Shown here in pieces: positions 1 to 8,387 of a stretch of 64,000 bases of DNA; the first letter of the stretch is position 1, and every line of letters starts with the position of its first letter. Source of the stretch: Butyrivibrio sp. INlla18 (GTDB lineage: Bacteria; Bacillota; Clostridia; Lachnospirales; Lachnospiraceae). A program made the translations under genes and the position numbers. The stretch covers positions 1 through 64,000 of the forward strand of contig NZ_FMXK01000008.1 of the NCBI RefSeq assembly GCF_900103635.1, written 5' to 3'. Under the pieces are notes generated by a model, which searched no databases, was not told the origin of the DNA, and saw nothing but the letters and a program-made list of their open reading frames with translations.

Positions 1-362
<362 letters not shown>

Positions 363-404
363 ATACGCAGTATAGGAAATGGATTTAGATATCAGTGTTC
401 GGTT

Positions 405-425
405 TTGAAGGTACAAAAACTTCAA
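405..425 (+). other. short stem-loop between 23S and the tRNA cluster
   Basis: TTGAAG (405-410) can pair with CTTCAA (420-425) across a 9-nt loop, in the spacer between the 23S end and tRNA-Asp. There is no T-run after it, so it is more likely a processing or spacer structure than a terminator. No 5S rRNA is found between 363 and 429; only about 67 bases are available. Confidence 0.4.
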
Positions 426-429
426 CAAT

Positions 430-503
430 GGCCCGGTGGCTCAGCTGGTTAGAGCGCCGCCCTGTCACGGCGGAGGTCAGGGGTTCGAACCCCCTTCGGG
501 TCG
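430..503 (+). tRNA. tRNA-Asp (GTC)
   Basis: Cloverleaf built by eye: acceptor GGCCCGG pairs with TCGGGTC, the T-arm is AGGGG/CCCCT around TTCGAAC, and the anticodon loop CTGTCAC gives GTC. Discriminator G503. No CCA is encoded. First tRNA of a six-gene array downstream of 23S. Confidence 0.95.
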
Positions 504-535
504 CTCAACTTCATATTGTTTGGTTTACTTAGAAC

Positions 536-608
536 GGGATCTTAGCTCAGCTGGGAGAGCATCTGCCTTACAAGCAGAGGGTCACAGGTTCGAGCCCTGT
601 AGGTCCCA
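536..608 (+). tRNA. tRNA-Val (TAC)
   Basis: Acceptor GGGATCT pairs with AGGTCCC (one T-G pair), the anticodon stem is TCTGC/GCAGA, and the loop CTTACAA gives anticodon TAC. Discriminator A608. CCA is not encoded. Confidence 0.95.
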
Positions 609-637
609 TTTTTCTACTAAACACAATTCGTGTGTAA

Positions 638-710
638 GCCGATGTGGCTCAATTGGCAGAGCAGCTGATTTGTAATCAGCAGGTTAACGGTTCGAGTCCG
701 CTCATCGGCT
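638..710 (+). tRNA. tRNA-Thr (TGT)
   Basis: Acceptor GCCGATG pairs with CATCGGC, the anticodon stem is GCTGA/TCAGC, and the loop TTTGTAA gives TGT. Discriminator T710. CCA is not encoded. Confidence 0.95.
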
Positions 711-716
711 CTATAT

Positions 717-798
717 GGATGGCTTCCCGAGTGGCCAAAGGGGACAGACTGTAAATCTGCTGCAAATTGCTTCGGTGGTTCGAATCCACCGCCATCCA
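717..798 (+). tRNA. tRNA-Tyr (GTA)
   Basis: Class II tRNA with a long variable arm, 82 nt. Acceptor GGATGGC pairs with GCCATCC, and the anticodon loop CTGTAAA gives GTA. Discriminator A798. Confidence 0.95.
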
Positions 799-861
799 TT
801 TTTTTATTGCAAAGATGCAATAATCAAATAAGATTCGTACGGTGGTGCGGATTTATAATGA

Positions 862-935
862 CGCGGGGTGGAGCAGTCTGGAAGCTCGTCGGGCTCATAA
901 CCCGAAGGTCATAGGTTCAAATCCTGTCCCCGCTA
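862..935 (+). tRNA. initiator tRNA-Met (CAT)
   Basis: The anticodon loop CTCATAA gives CAT, flanked by the three G-C pairs (TCGGG/CCCGA) that mark initiator tRNA. The acceptor CGCGGGG pairs with CCCCGCT except at the first position, where C1 faces T72; an unpaired 1-72 is the second initiator hallmark. Discriminator A935. CCA is not encoded. Confidence 0.93.
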
Positions 936-941
936 CTCTAT

Positions 942-1014
<73 letters not shown>

Positions 1015-1034
1015 TCTTTTTTTATTAATTCTTT

Positions 1035-1068
1035 ACTCAGTAGGCGGAATTGTTTACTGAGTTTTTTT
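1035..1068 (+). terminator. Rho-independent terminator after the rRNA-tRNA operon
   Basis: ACTCAGTA (1035-1042) pairs perfectly with TACTGAGT (1055-1062) and is followed by a run of T. It closes the tRNA array before the next protein gene. Confidence 0.88.
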
Positions 1069-1163
1069 ATGTTTTTTATACATTTTCCCTTGTTCTATGG
1101 TAATATTATAAAAATTGGTACGTGTGGTGTTTAATACCATAAAAGAAAAGGTAAAGAGTAGAG

Positions 1164-1754
1164 ATGCATTTAACAGAAGATGATAAGAAGATTATTAAGC
1201 AGGTCTTAGATATTAAAGACTATGATCCTGATACATTCGATCCAAAAATCTTAGATGAACTTGAGACAGATGAAGAGTATCGCGGAATCCTTCATAAGCA
1301 TGGAGCAGAAGTTCTAGGCTCCAAACGATATCAGAGATTAAAGACTTACATTCAGCATGGTGATGTAACAGTATTCGAGCATAGCGTTCACGTTGCACTT
1401 TGTGCAATCAAATTAAATAGAAAGCTTAAAGTAGGCTGTAAAGAAAGAGCACTGATAAGAGGAGCTCTTTTACATGACTATTTTTTGTACGATTGGCATG
1501 ATAGTGATGCGCCTGGAAATATACATCCAAAACTTCATGGATTTTACCATCCTGGTATAGCACTTAGAAATGCTTGCAGAGACTTTAAGTTATCACCAAG
1601 AGAAAAAGATATTATTGAGAAGCATATGTGGCCACTTACAATAAGACCACCTCGTTGCAGAGAGGCTTGGATAGTGTGTTTAGCAGATAAATATGCATCT
1701 ACCCTTGAAACATTGAAGCTTAAGAAAGGAAAGATAAAAGTTAACTATGCCTGA
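1164..1754 (+). CDS. HD-domain phosphohydrolase family protein
   Basis: A 196-residue soluble protein with an HD-type metal-binding pattern: a His in HSVHVALCAIKL near residue 75, then LLHDYFLYDWH near residues 101-112, and a later KHMWP segment. HD proteins are metal-dependent phosphohydrolases acting on nucleotides or second messengers; the substrate here is not visible. No signal peptide or membrane segment. It opens a long co-directional run and overlaps the next gene by 8 nt, so translation is probably coupled. The ATG is preceded by an AAAGG-type ribosome binding site about 10 nt upstream. The family call is firm, the function is not. Confidence 0.85.
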   Translation: MHLTEDDKKIIKQVLDIKDYDPDTFDPKILDELETDEEYRGILHKHGAEVLGSKRYQRLKTYIQHGDVTVFEHSVHVALCAIKLNRKLKVGCKERALIRGALLHDYFLYDWHDSDAPGNIHPKLHGFYHPGIALRNACRDFKLSPREKDIIEKHMWPLTIRPPRCREAWIVCLADKYASTLETLKLKKGKIKVNYA

Positions 1755-3180
1755 TCTTTACCAGGAGTTAATTAGTTTGGCAGAAAGTGATATGTATCCC
1801 TTTCATATGCCAGGTCATAAAAGAAATTGCTTAAGCACCCCATTAGAGGGTGCTTTTCGTTGTGATATAACAGAAATAGATGGCTTTGATAATCTGCACG
1901 ATGAGGCTGGTATTATTCTTCAGGCAGAGGAAAGGGCCAACAGTCTTTATGGTGCTGATAAGACGTATTTCCTTGTAAACGGTAGCACAAGTGGTGTTCT
2001 TGCAGCTGTTTCTACAGCTGTACATAAGGGTGGTACTGTTTTAGCTGCAAGGGCAAGCCATAAGTCTTTTTATCATGCAGCATATCTCAGAGATCTAGAT
2101 ATTCGTTACTTACCTGATAATACAGAAAAAGAATTGAATATACCAGGAAGATACAGCGCTAAGGATGTTGAAAACTGCTTAACAGATGACGTAGAAGCTG
2201 TATTTATAACCTCTCCAACGTATGAAGGCAAATGTTCAGATATTAGAGGAATTGCTGAGGTATGTCATAAACGCGGAATAGCGCTTATTGTTGATGAAGC
2301 ACATGGAGCGCACTTTGGCTTTGGAAAAGAGTATTCTGATGCAAAGGGAGGATTTGAGGCTTTGCCTAAGAGTGCTGTTTCAGAGGGAGCTGATCTGGTA
2401 ATCCATAGCACTCATAAGACGCTTCCTTCAATGACTCAAACAGCGCTTATCCATGTTCAGGGAAATATTGTTGATAAGGGATTACTGAAGAGATTTTTAA
2501 GGATATATCAGTCTAGTAGCCCTTCATATGTACTTATGTCTTCAATTGACCTGTGCATGAAGGAAATGGAAGAAAAGGGAGATGAGTTTGTAAGAAATCT
2601 TCTTAAATATAGAAATAAGATTCAGGAAGAAACTGCTTCAAATCAGCTGGTAAAAGTGCTAGGGCATGATGATAATGAGGATGCCGCAAAAGTACTGATT
2701 TCTGTAAAAGATGCCACAATGACAGGACAGCAGTTATATGATATACTTCGTGAGGAATATGCTTTGCAGCTTGAAATGGCAGGCGAAAAGTTCGCACTTG
2801 CTATTATTTCAGGCTGGGATACAGAAGAAGGTATTGATAGATTAATTAGAGCTATTAATGATTTAGAAAAAAAGGCTATTAAGGGAGGACAAAGTTCTAA
2901 ACATACAGAACTTGTGGTGCCTTCCAAGGCCATGAAACTCAGTAGCGCCTGGGATAGTGAGAAAGAAGTAATCTCTTTAAATGAAGCCACAGGACAGATA
3001 GCGGGAGAGTTTATCAATCTGTATCCACCGGGAACGCCGATAATTGCGCCTGGTGAAGTTTTTTCAAAAGAAATATTAGATACCATTAAGACTTATTTGG
3101 GTGAAGGCCTTAATGTTCAGGGGATTGTAGAGGATAATAAAGGAAATAAGGAAGGAATTACATGCGTAAGACAAAAATAA
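1747..3180 (+). CDS. Orn/Lys/Arg decarboxylase family protein (PLP-dependent)
   Basis: A 477-residue fold-type I PLP enzyme. Near the N-terminus is PFHMPGHKRN (about residue 18). DEAHGAHFGF (about 183-192) carries the Asp that binds the PLP pyridine nitrogen. STHKTLPSMTQTA (221-233) carries the probable Schiff-base Lys224. The length fits the short YaaO/SpeA-like branch rather than the longer inducible decarboxylases. Arginine, lysine and ornithine cannot be told apart from sequence alone. In Bacillus subtilis yaaO likewise stands at the head of the tmk-yaaQRholB-yaaT group, so this is a conserved neighbourhood. It overlaps the HD gene by 8 nt and pyk by 19 nt. Confidence 0.9.
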   Translation: MPDLYQELISLAESDMYPFHMPGHKRNCLSTPLEGAFRCDITEIDGFDNLHDEAGIILQAEERANSLYGADKTYFLVNGSTSGVLAAVSTAVHKGGTVLAARASHKSFYHAAYLRDLDIRYLPDNTEKELNIPGRYSAKDVENCLTDDVEAVFITSPTYEGKCSDIRGIAEVCHKRGIALIVDEAHGAHFGFGKEYSDAKGGFEALPKSAVSEGADLVIHSTHKTLPSMTQTALIHVQGNIVDKGLLKRFLRIYQSSSPSYVLMSSIDLCMKEMEEKGDEFVRNLLKYRNKIQEETASNQLVKVLGHDDNEDAAKVLISVKDATMTGQQLYDILREEYALQLEMAGEKFALAIISGWDTEEGIDRLIRAINDLEKKAIKGGQSSKHTELVVPSKAMKLSSAWDSEKEVISLNEATGQIAGEFINLYPPGTPIIAPGEVFSKEILDTIKTYLGEGLNVQGIVEDNKGNKEGITCVRQK

Positions 3181-4571
3181 TTTGTACTATTGGACCAGCA
3201 AGTGAGAGCGAGGAAAAGCTTCGCGAGATAATGCTTGCAGGTATGAACGTAGCTCGCTTTAACTTTTCACATGGATCCCATGAGGAACATAAGAGAAAAT
3301 ATGACAGGATCAAGAAGCTTCGTGATGAGCTTGATCTTCCTGTAGCAGTTATGCTTGATACAAAGGGACCAGAGATTCGTTTAAAGGATTTTGAAGCTGG
3401 CAAGATCGAGCTTCAGGCAGGACAGAAGTTTACACTTACTTCTAGAGATGTTTTGGGGACACAGTCAGAAGTAGCTATTACATATAAGGAACTTACAAAC
3501 GATTGCAAGAAGGGAATGACTATCCTTATCGATGATGGCCTTATTGAACTTGTAGTTGATGAAGTAACAGATACAGATATTGTCTGCACAGTAGTAAATG
3601 GTGGACCAGTTTCAGACAAAAAAGGAGTTAATGTTCCTGGAGCAGAGCTCACAATGCCATATTTAAGTGAGCAGGATAAGAGCGATATTATTTTCGGTTG
3701 TGAGCAGGGATTTGATTTTGTAGCAGCATCTTTTGTCAGAAACAAGGAAGATGTTGAGGCTATTCGCGAACTCTTAAAAGAAAAGAATAGCCAGATGAAG
3801 ATAATTGCTAAGATCGAGAGCACACAGGGTATCAATAACCTTGAAGAGATCTTAGATACAGCAGATGGAATCATGGTTGCAAGAGGTGATCTTGGTGTAG
3901 AGGTTCCATTTGAAGATGTTCCAGTAGTTCAGAAAGAAATGATCAAGCTTGCAGAAGCAAAGGGTAAGTATGTTATTACAGCAACTCAGATGCTTGATTC
4001 TATGATCCATCATCCACGTCCAACACGTGCGGAAGTAACAGACGTAGCAAACGCTATATATGATGGAACAACAGCTATCATGCTTTCAGGAGAGACAGCA
4101 TCTGGTGATTATCCAGTTGAGGCTGTTAAGACAATGGCCCGAATTGCAGAGCGTACCGAGGCTGATATCGACTATGTTGGAAGACTTCGCAAGAGAGATT
4201 ATGTTCCAACTGATATCACAACAGCTATTTCACATGCTACTTGTAATATCGCTGCAGAAGTTAATGCTGATGCGATCCTTACAGTTACAATGTCAGGATT
4301 TACAGCAAGCATGGTGTCTAGATACAAACCAAATTGTCAGATCATTGCATGTACTATCAATCCAACAGTATGCAGACAGTCAAATCTTATGTGGGGCGTA
4401 ACACCACTTCATATCAGACAGGAAGATACTGCTGATGAGCTTTTCAGAGAAGCTATCAATGCAGCTAAGAATGCTGGCTATCTCAAGGCTGGAGATAAAG
4501 TTGTATTAACAGCTGGAGTTCCACTTGGAATACCAGGTAGAACAAACATGATCAGAGTAGAGGAACTGTAA
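3162..4571 (+). CDS. pyk: pyruvate kinase
   Basis: Converts phosphoenolpyruvate and ADP to pyruvate and ATP, the last step of glycolysis. The 469 residues start with KTKIICTIGPAS, followed by the substrate segment NFSHGSHEEH, MLDTKGPEIR, the catalytic AKIESTQGINN (Lys near 220), MVARGDLGVEVP and the signature TATQMLDSMI. The length is that of the compact form, without the C-terminal PEP-utiliser extension seen in Bacillus. It begins 19 nt inside the decarboxylase gene, with AAGGAAGGA as ribosome binding site, and lies 8 nt before the next gene. It is not part of the Bacillus version of this cluster, so it appears to be an insertion into a conserved operon. Confidence 0.98.
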   Translation: MRKTKIICTIGPASESEEKLREIMLAGMNVARFNFSHGSHEEHKRKYDRIKKLRDELDLPVAVMLDTKGPEIRLKDFEAGKIELQAGQKFTLTSRDVLGTQSEVAITYKELTNDCKKGMTILIDDGLIELVVDEVTDTDIVCTVVNGGPVSDKKGVNVPGAELTMPYLSEQDKSDIIFGCEQGFDFVAASFVRNKEDVEAIRELLKEKNSQMKIIAKIESTQGINNLEEILDTADGIMVARGDLGVEVPFEDVPVVQKEMIKLAEAKGKYVITATQMLDSMIHHPRPTRAEVTDVANAIYDGTTAIMLSGETASGDYPVEAVKTMARIAERTEADIDYVGRLRKRDYVPTDITTAISHATCNIAAEVNADAILTVTMSGFTASMVSRYKPNCQIIACTINPTVCRQSNLMWGVTPLHIRQEDTADELFREAINAAKNAGYLKAGDKVVLTAGVPLGIPGRTNMIRVEEL

Positions 4572-4579
4572 GGGGTAAA

Positions 4580-5173
4580 ATGGGAAGAATATTTCTTTTG
4601 ATGGGAAAGAGTACCTCTGGTAAAGATACGATTTACCGAGAACTTATAAAGAACGAGGAACTCAAGCTAAATAAGGTAATTCCATATACAACACGTCCTA
4701 TGAGAGATGGGGAGACTGACGGAGTTCAGTATTTCTTCAAGGATGAGCAGGGATACCAGAATCTCAAAGCAGATGGCAAGATAATAGAAGAAAGAACCTA
4801 TCACACAAATTATGGCGAATGGAGATATTTTACTGTAGATGACGGTCAGATCGATCTATCTGCAGGAAATTATCTGGTGATAGGAACTCTTGAATCATAT
4901 TGCTATATTAGAGATTACTTTGGAAAAGAAAATGTGGTTCCACTTCTGATCGACGTAGATGCCAAGATAAGGCTTCAAAGAGCTATGCACAGAGAGGACA
5001 AGCAGGAACATCCAAAATATGACGAAATGTGCAGACGCTTTTTGGCTGATGAAGAAGACTTTAGTGAAGACAAGATTGCTCAGGCAATGGTGCAAGATAG
5101 ATTCAAGAATAATGACAAAATAGACGATTGTATTAATGAAATAACTAGGTACATTATTCAGAAAATAGGATAA
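4580..5173 (+). CDS. guanylate kinase-like NMP kinase, divergent
   Basis: A 197-residue P-loop kinase. The P-loop near residues 8-16 is GKSTSGKDT, a departure from the usual GPSGAGKST of Gmk. PYTTRPMRDGETDGVQYFF (about 34-52) is the typical GMP-binding region, but the usual YYGT is replaced by TNYGEWRYFT, and the LID region near 135-165 is extended and highly charged. Guanylate kinase phosphorylates GMP or dGMP; with these changes the substrate should be treated as open. In Bacillus the kinase at this place of the cluster is thymidylate kinase. AGGGG precedes the ATG. The gene sits 8 nt after pyk. Confidence 0.8.
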   Translation: MGRIFLLMGKSTSGKDTIYRELIKNEELKLNKVIPYTTRPMRDGETDGVQYFFKDEQGYQNLKADGKIIEERTYHTNYGEWRYFTVDDGQIDLSAGNYLVIGTLESYCYIRDYFGKENVVPLLIDVDAKIRLQRAMHREDKQEHPKYDEMCRRFLADEEDFSEDKIAQAMVQDRFKNNDKIDDCINEITRYIIQKIG

Positions 5174-5224
5174 AATAAGTATAGGCGTCAAGTGACATAA
5201 CGACATGGTTTGAGGGGTCAAATT

Positions 5225-5665
5225 ATGGATATAAAGATCAATAATGTCGTACAGCCGACACAAACTGCAGCACCTGAGCAGGTCCAAGAGGCGAATGGAG
5301 ATTTTAAGTTTGTTCTTACCAGTAAGTTGGAAGACACAAATCTTGCAGAGCGTCTCAATTTGATGATGCAGGATATTGTCCAGCAGGGCGAGAGAATATC
5401 CAAGAGAAATGACATCAAGGATATGCAGCGCTACAGAGTGCTCATAAAAGATTTTTTAAATGAGGTTGTCACAAGGTCTCATGCCTTTTCAAGAGAGAAC
5501 TTCCTTGATAGAAAAGGAAGGCACAGAGTTTATGGAATCATCAGACAAGTTGATGATGAGCTAGATGCCCTTGCTAAGGAGCTTGTTAAGGACGAGAAGG
5601 ACAATATTGGAATTCTGGCCAAGATAGGTCAGATTGAAGGACTTTTGTTGGATATATTTACTTAA
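5225..5665 (+). CDS. yaaR: YaaR family protein (DUF327)
   Basis: A 146-residue, charged, mostly helical protein with no signal peptide. The C-terminal part, ending QIEGLLLDIFT, and the position directly before holB and ricT match YaaR of Bacillus. Its biochemical role is not established. An in-frame TTG at 5210 exists, but the ATG at 5225 is chosen because GAGGGG stands 7-8 nt upstream. The stop lies 10 nt before the holB start. Confidence 0.82.
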   Translation: MDIKINNVVQPTQTAAPEQVQEANGDFKFVLTSKLEDTNLAERLNLMMQDIVQQGERISKRNDIKDMQRYRVLIKDFLNEVVTRSHAFSRENFLDRKGRHRVYGIIRQVDDELDALAKELVKDEKDNIGILAKIGQIEGLLLDIFT

Positions 5666-5675
5666 GGGGAACGAA

Positions 5676-6722
5676 ATGGCGGATTTTTCCGATATCATAG
5701 ATCAAGTTCAGATGAAAGAGCACATGCAGAATGCGCTCAAGACAGATAAGGTGTCACATGCTTACATCATATCTGGTGAAACTGGTTCGGGAAAAGAGTT
5801 TATCGCGCGTATATTTGCAAAAGCACTTCAATGTGAGAACAGACAGGACAAAAAAGGCTATGTTGATGGATGTGATGAGTGTCCATCCTGCGTAAAAGCC
5901 TTAAGTGGAAGCCATCCAGATATCATTACTATCGGACATGAGAAACCAGGAAGTATTGGTGTCGATGATATAAGACATGGTCTTAGAGATGATGTAGTCA
6001 TCAAGCCATATGAGAGCAAGTACAAGGTCTATATTATCCCAGAGGGCGAGAAAATGACTCCGGCGGCACAAAATGCGCTGCTTAAGACATTAGAGGAGCC
6101 ACCTTCATACATTGTTATCATAATTCTTACTAATAATATCAATGCATTTCTCCCAACAATCATAAGTAGATGTATTGTTCTTCCTATGAAGCCAGCGCAG
6201 GACGATTCTATCAAGAAATATCTGATGGAAGAATGTCATGTAGTGGACTACAAGGCTATGCTCTGCGCTTCTTTTGCAAGGGGAAATGTAGGTAAGGCTA
6301 TCGATCTTGCTTCTAATGAGAAGTTTGAAAATCTAAAAGATAGTACAATTGAGCTCTTTGCAAAGCTTAAAAACCTTGAGATCCATGATATGATGGACCG
6401 GGTTCATGAAATACTTGCACCTTCTGATGAAGAAGATAAAGCAAGCAAAAAGAATATTGATCCCAAAAGTCTTGAAGACTTTATGGATGTTTTTATATTC
6501 TTATTTAGAGATATGCTGGTTTACAAAGCCACAGAGAACGAGGATCACTTGATTTTCTCTGATAAGTTATCGTATATTAGAAGTGTTACAGAAAAATGTG
6601 ATTATGAACAGATCGATCAGATGCTAAAGGATCTAGAGATAGCGAAAAATCGTATAGGTTCAAATGTTAATATAGATCTTGCATTGGAGCTTATGCTCCT
6701 TGCGATTAAGGAGAATTTATGA
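5676..6722 (+). CDS. holB: DNA polymerase III subunit delta'
   Basis: Clamp-loader subunit that helps load the sliding clamp at the replication fork. In 348 residues it shows an AAA+ P-loop-like GETGSGKEF (34-42), a zinc site made of Cys53, Cys66, Cys69 and Cys72, then GEKMTPAAQNALLKTLEEPP (sensor/SRC region) and TIISRC. These are standard delta'/gamma family features. The start is ATG 5676, preceded by AAGGGGA; an upstream in-frame start at 5634 would extend back into yaaR without a comparable binding site. The stop overlaps the ricT start by 4 nt (ATGA). Confidence 0.95.
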   Translation: MADFSDIIDQVQMKEHMQNALKTDKVSHAYIISGETGSGKEFIARIFAKALQCENRQDKKGYVDGCDECPSCVKALSGSHPDIITIGHEKPGSIGVDDIRHGLRDDVVIKPYESKYKVYIIPEGEKMTPAAQNALLKTLEEPPSYIVIIILTNNINAFLPTIISRCIVLPMKPAQDDSIKKYLMEECHVVDYKAMLCASFARGNVGKAIDLASNEKFENLKDSTIELFAKLKNLEIHDMMDRVHEILAPSDEEDKASKKNIDPKSLEDFMDVFIFLFRDMLVYKATENEDHLIFSDKLSYIRSVTEKCDYEQIDQMLKDLEIAKNRIGSNVNIDLALELMLLAIKENL

Positions 6723-7657
6723 CAAAAGTAATCGGCGTCAGGTTTAGAACTGCCGGAAAGATATATTTCTTTTCACCAGGTAAGTATGTGATCAAAAAAG
6801 GTGATCACGTAATTGTAGAGACAGCTAGAGGTGTTGAGTACGGAACAGTAGTAGGCGAGCCAAAAGAGGTTGAGGATGACGAGGTGGTTAAGCCACTTAA
6901 GCCGGTTCTCAGAACAGCCAGCACCAAAGATGATGAGCAGGAAAAGGCTAACAGAGAAAAAGAGAAAGAAGCTTTCAGAGTTTGCCTTGAGAAGATCAAG
7001 AAGCATAATCTTGATATGAAGCTCATAGATGCAGAGTACACATTCGATAATAATAAGATTCTTTTCTACTTTACAGCTGATGGACGAATCGACTTTAGAG
7101 AGTTGGTAAAAGACCTTGCGGCAGTATTTAAGACAAGAATCGAGCTTAGACAGATCGGTGTCAGAGATGAGACCAAGATCATTGGTGGTTACGGAATCTG
7201 TGGTAGACCACTTTGCTGTCACTCATATCTTTCAGATTTTGTGCCAGTATCTATCAAGATGGCCAAGGAACAGAGCCTTTCACTTAATCCAACCAAGATT
7301 TCAGGTGTTTGTGGAAGACTTATGTGCTGCCTCAAGAACGAAGAAGATGTTTATGAAGAACTCAACCGCAAGATGCCTAGCGTTGGTGATATCTGTAAGG
7401 CCAATGACGGACTTGAGGGAGAGGTTTCAAGCGTAAATATCTTGAGACAGACTCTCAGAATCCTTGTGGATGTTGATGATGAGAAGGAAGTTCACGAGTA
7501 CAAGCTCGAAGAGATAGAACAGATTAAAAAGAAACCAAAGAAAAAGAACCAAAACGGTGGTAAGAAAAATTCTCAAGAAGACGCTGAGATCAAAGAGCTT
7601 GAAAAACTTGAGAAGATCGAGAAACAGGAAGGAAAGTCAAAGCTTGGGGACAATTGA
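6719..7657 (+). CDS. ricT: PSP1-domain protein RicT (YaaT)
   Basis: A 312-residue protein of the PSP1/RicT family, known in Bacillus as part of the Ric complex that works with RNase Y in mRNA maturation and affects sporulation and competence. The Cys-rich core YGICGRPLCCHSYL and SGVCGRLMCCLKNE (about 160-206) fits the Fe-S ligands reported for the Ric complex. The C-terminal tail from about 265 is very Lys/Glu-rich and probably disordered. Translationally coupled to holB (4-nt overlap) and overlapping the next gene by 14 nt. Confidence 0.93.
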   Translation: MTKVIGVRFRTAGKIYFFSPGKYVIKKGDHVIVETARGVEYGTVVGEPKEVEDDEVVKPLKPVLRTASTKDDEQEKANREKEKEAFRVCLEKIKKHNLDMKLIDAEYTFDNNKILFYFTADGRIDFRELVKDLAAVFKTRIELRQIGVRDETKIIGGYGICGRPLCCHSYLSDFVPVSIKMAKEQSLSLNPTKISGVCGRLMCCLKNEEDVYEELNRKMPSVGDICKANDGLEGEVSSVNILRQTLRILVDVDDEKEVHEYKLEEIEQIKKKPKKKNQNGGKKNSQEDAEIKELEKLEKIEKQEGKSKLGDN

Positions 7658-8387
7658 TCTTAAAAGCGGAGAAAGACTGGATGATCTGCAGAGAAACGGA
7701 TATAGGATCATACAGGATCCAGAAAAGTTCTGTTTTGGTATGGATGCAGTTCTTTTGTCAGGCTTTGCAAGCGTTCCAGACGGCGGCAGTATGCTGGATC
7801 TGGGAACAGGAACAGGAATAATACCTATACTTATGGCAGCCAAGACCAAGGCGGATAGGATTGTAGGTCTTGAGATACAGGAAGAATGCGCCGAGATGGC
7901 TGGTAGAAGTGTGATTCTAAATGACCTGCAGAGCAGAGTAGAGATCGTTCAAGGAGATATTAAGGAGGCAGGCGAGTTATTCGAGGCTGCCTCTTTTGAT
8001 GTAGTAACATGCAATCCGCCATACATGATAGGTGGACATGGCCTTAAAAATCCTGACGGACCAAAGGCTATAGCAAGACATGAGATTCTGTGCGACTTAG
8101 AAGACGTGGTGAAGGCAGCAGCAAGGTGCCTTAAGCCTGGCGGCAAGTTCTATATGGTACACAGACCATTTAGACTGTCAGAGATCATTGTCATGATGCA
8201 TGATCACAAGGTAGAGCCTAAAAGGATGAGATTGGTACATCCTTTTGCAGATAAAGAGCCAAACATGGTCCTGATAGAAGGCGTTAGAGGCGGCAAGTCC
8301 AGAATGACAGTGGAAGCACCCCTTGTAGTCTATGAGAGTCAGGGCAAGTACACACAGGAAATATACGAGATATACGGGTATCAATAA
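7644..8387 (+). CDS. tRNA1(Val) (adenine(37)-N6)-methyltransferase-like
   Basis: SAM-dependent methyltransferase of the TrmN6/YabB type. The 247 residues carry DLGTGTGIIPILMAAK (SAM motif I), a second acidic loop GLEIQEECAEMA, and the catalytic NPPYM motif of N6-adenine methyltransferases. The likely start is TTG 7644, with AGGAAGG about 10 nt upstream, inside the 3' end of ricT. A longer frame from 7557 would add a Lys/Arg-rich stretch that is just ricT read in another frame. The length and place match YabB of Bacillus. The target tRNA is assumed from the family. Confidence 0.88.
   Translation: MGTIDLKSGERLDDLQRNGYRIIQDPEKFCFGMDAVLLSGFASVPDGGSMLDLGTGTGIIPILMAAKTKADRIVGLEIQEECAEMAGRSVILNDLQSRVEIVQGDIKEAGELFEAASFDVVTCNPPYMIGGHGLKNPDGPKAIARHEILCDLEDVVKAAARCLKPGGKFYMVHRPFRLSEIIVMMHDHKVEPKRMRLVHPFADKEPNMVLIEGVRGGKSRMTVEAPLVVYESQGKYTQEIYEIYGYQ

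Noticed and set aside
436..820. open frames on both strands across the tRNA array
   Set aside because: They translate tRNA genes that form complete cloverleaves.
2643..3086. 147-codon minus-strand frame in the decarboxylase gene
   Set aside because: Antisense shadow; Ser-rich, no start site, and the plus-strand product is well conserved.
3413..3874. 153-codon minus-strand frame in pyk
   Set aside because: Antisense shadow of conserved pyruvate kinase.
6773..7222. 149-codon minus-strand frame in ricT
   Set aside because: Antisense shadow; the plus-strand Cys motifs are clearly coding.
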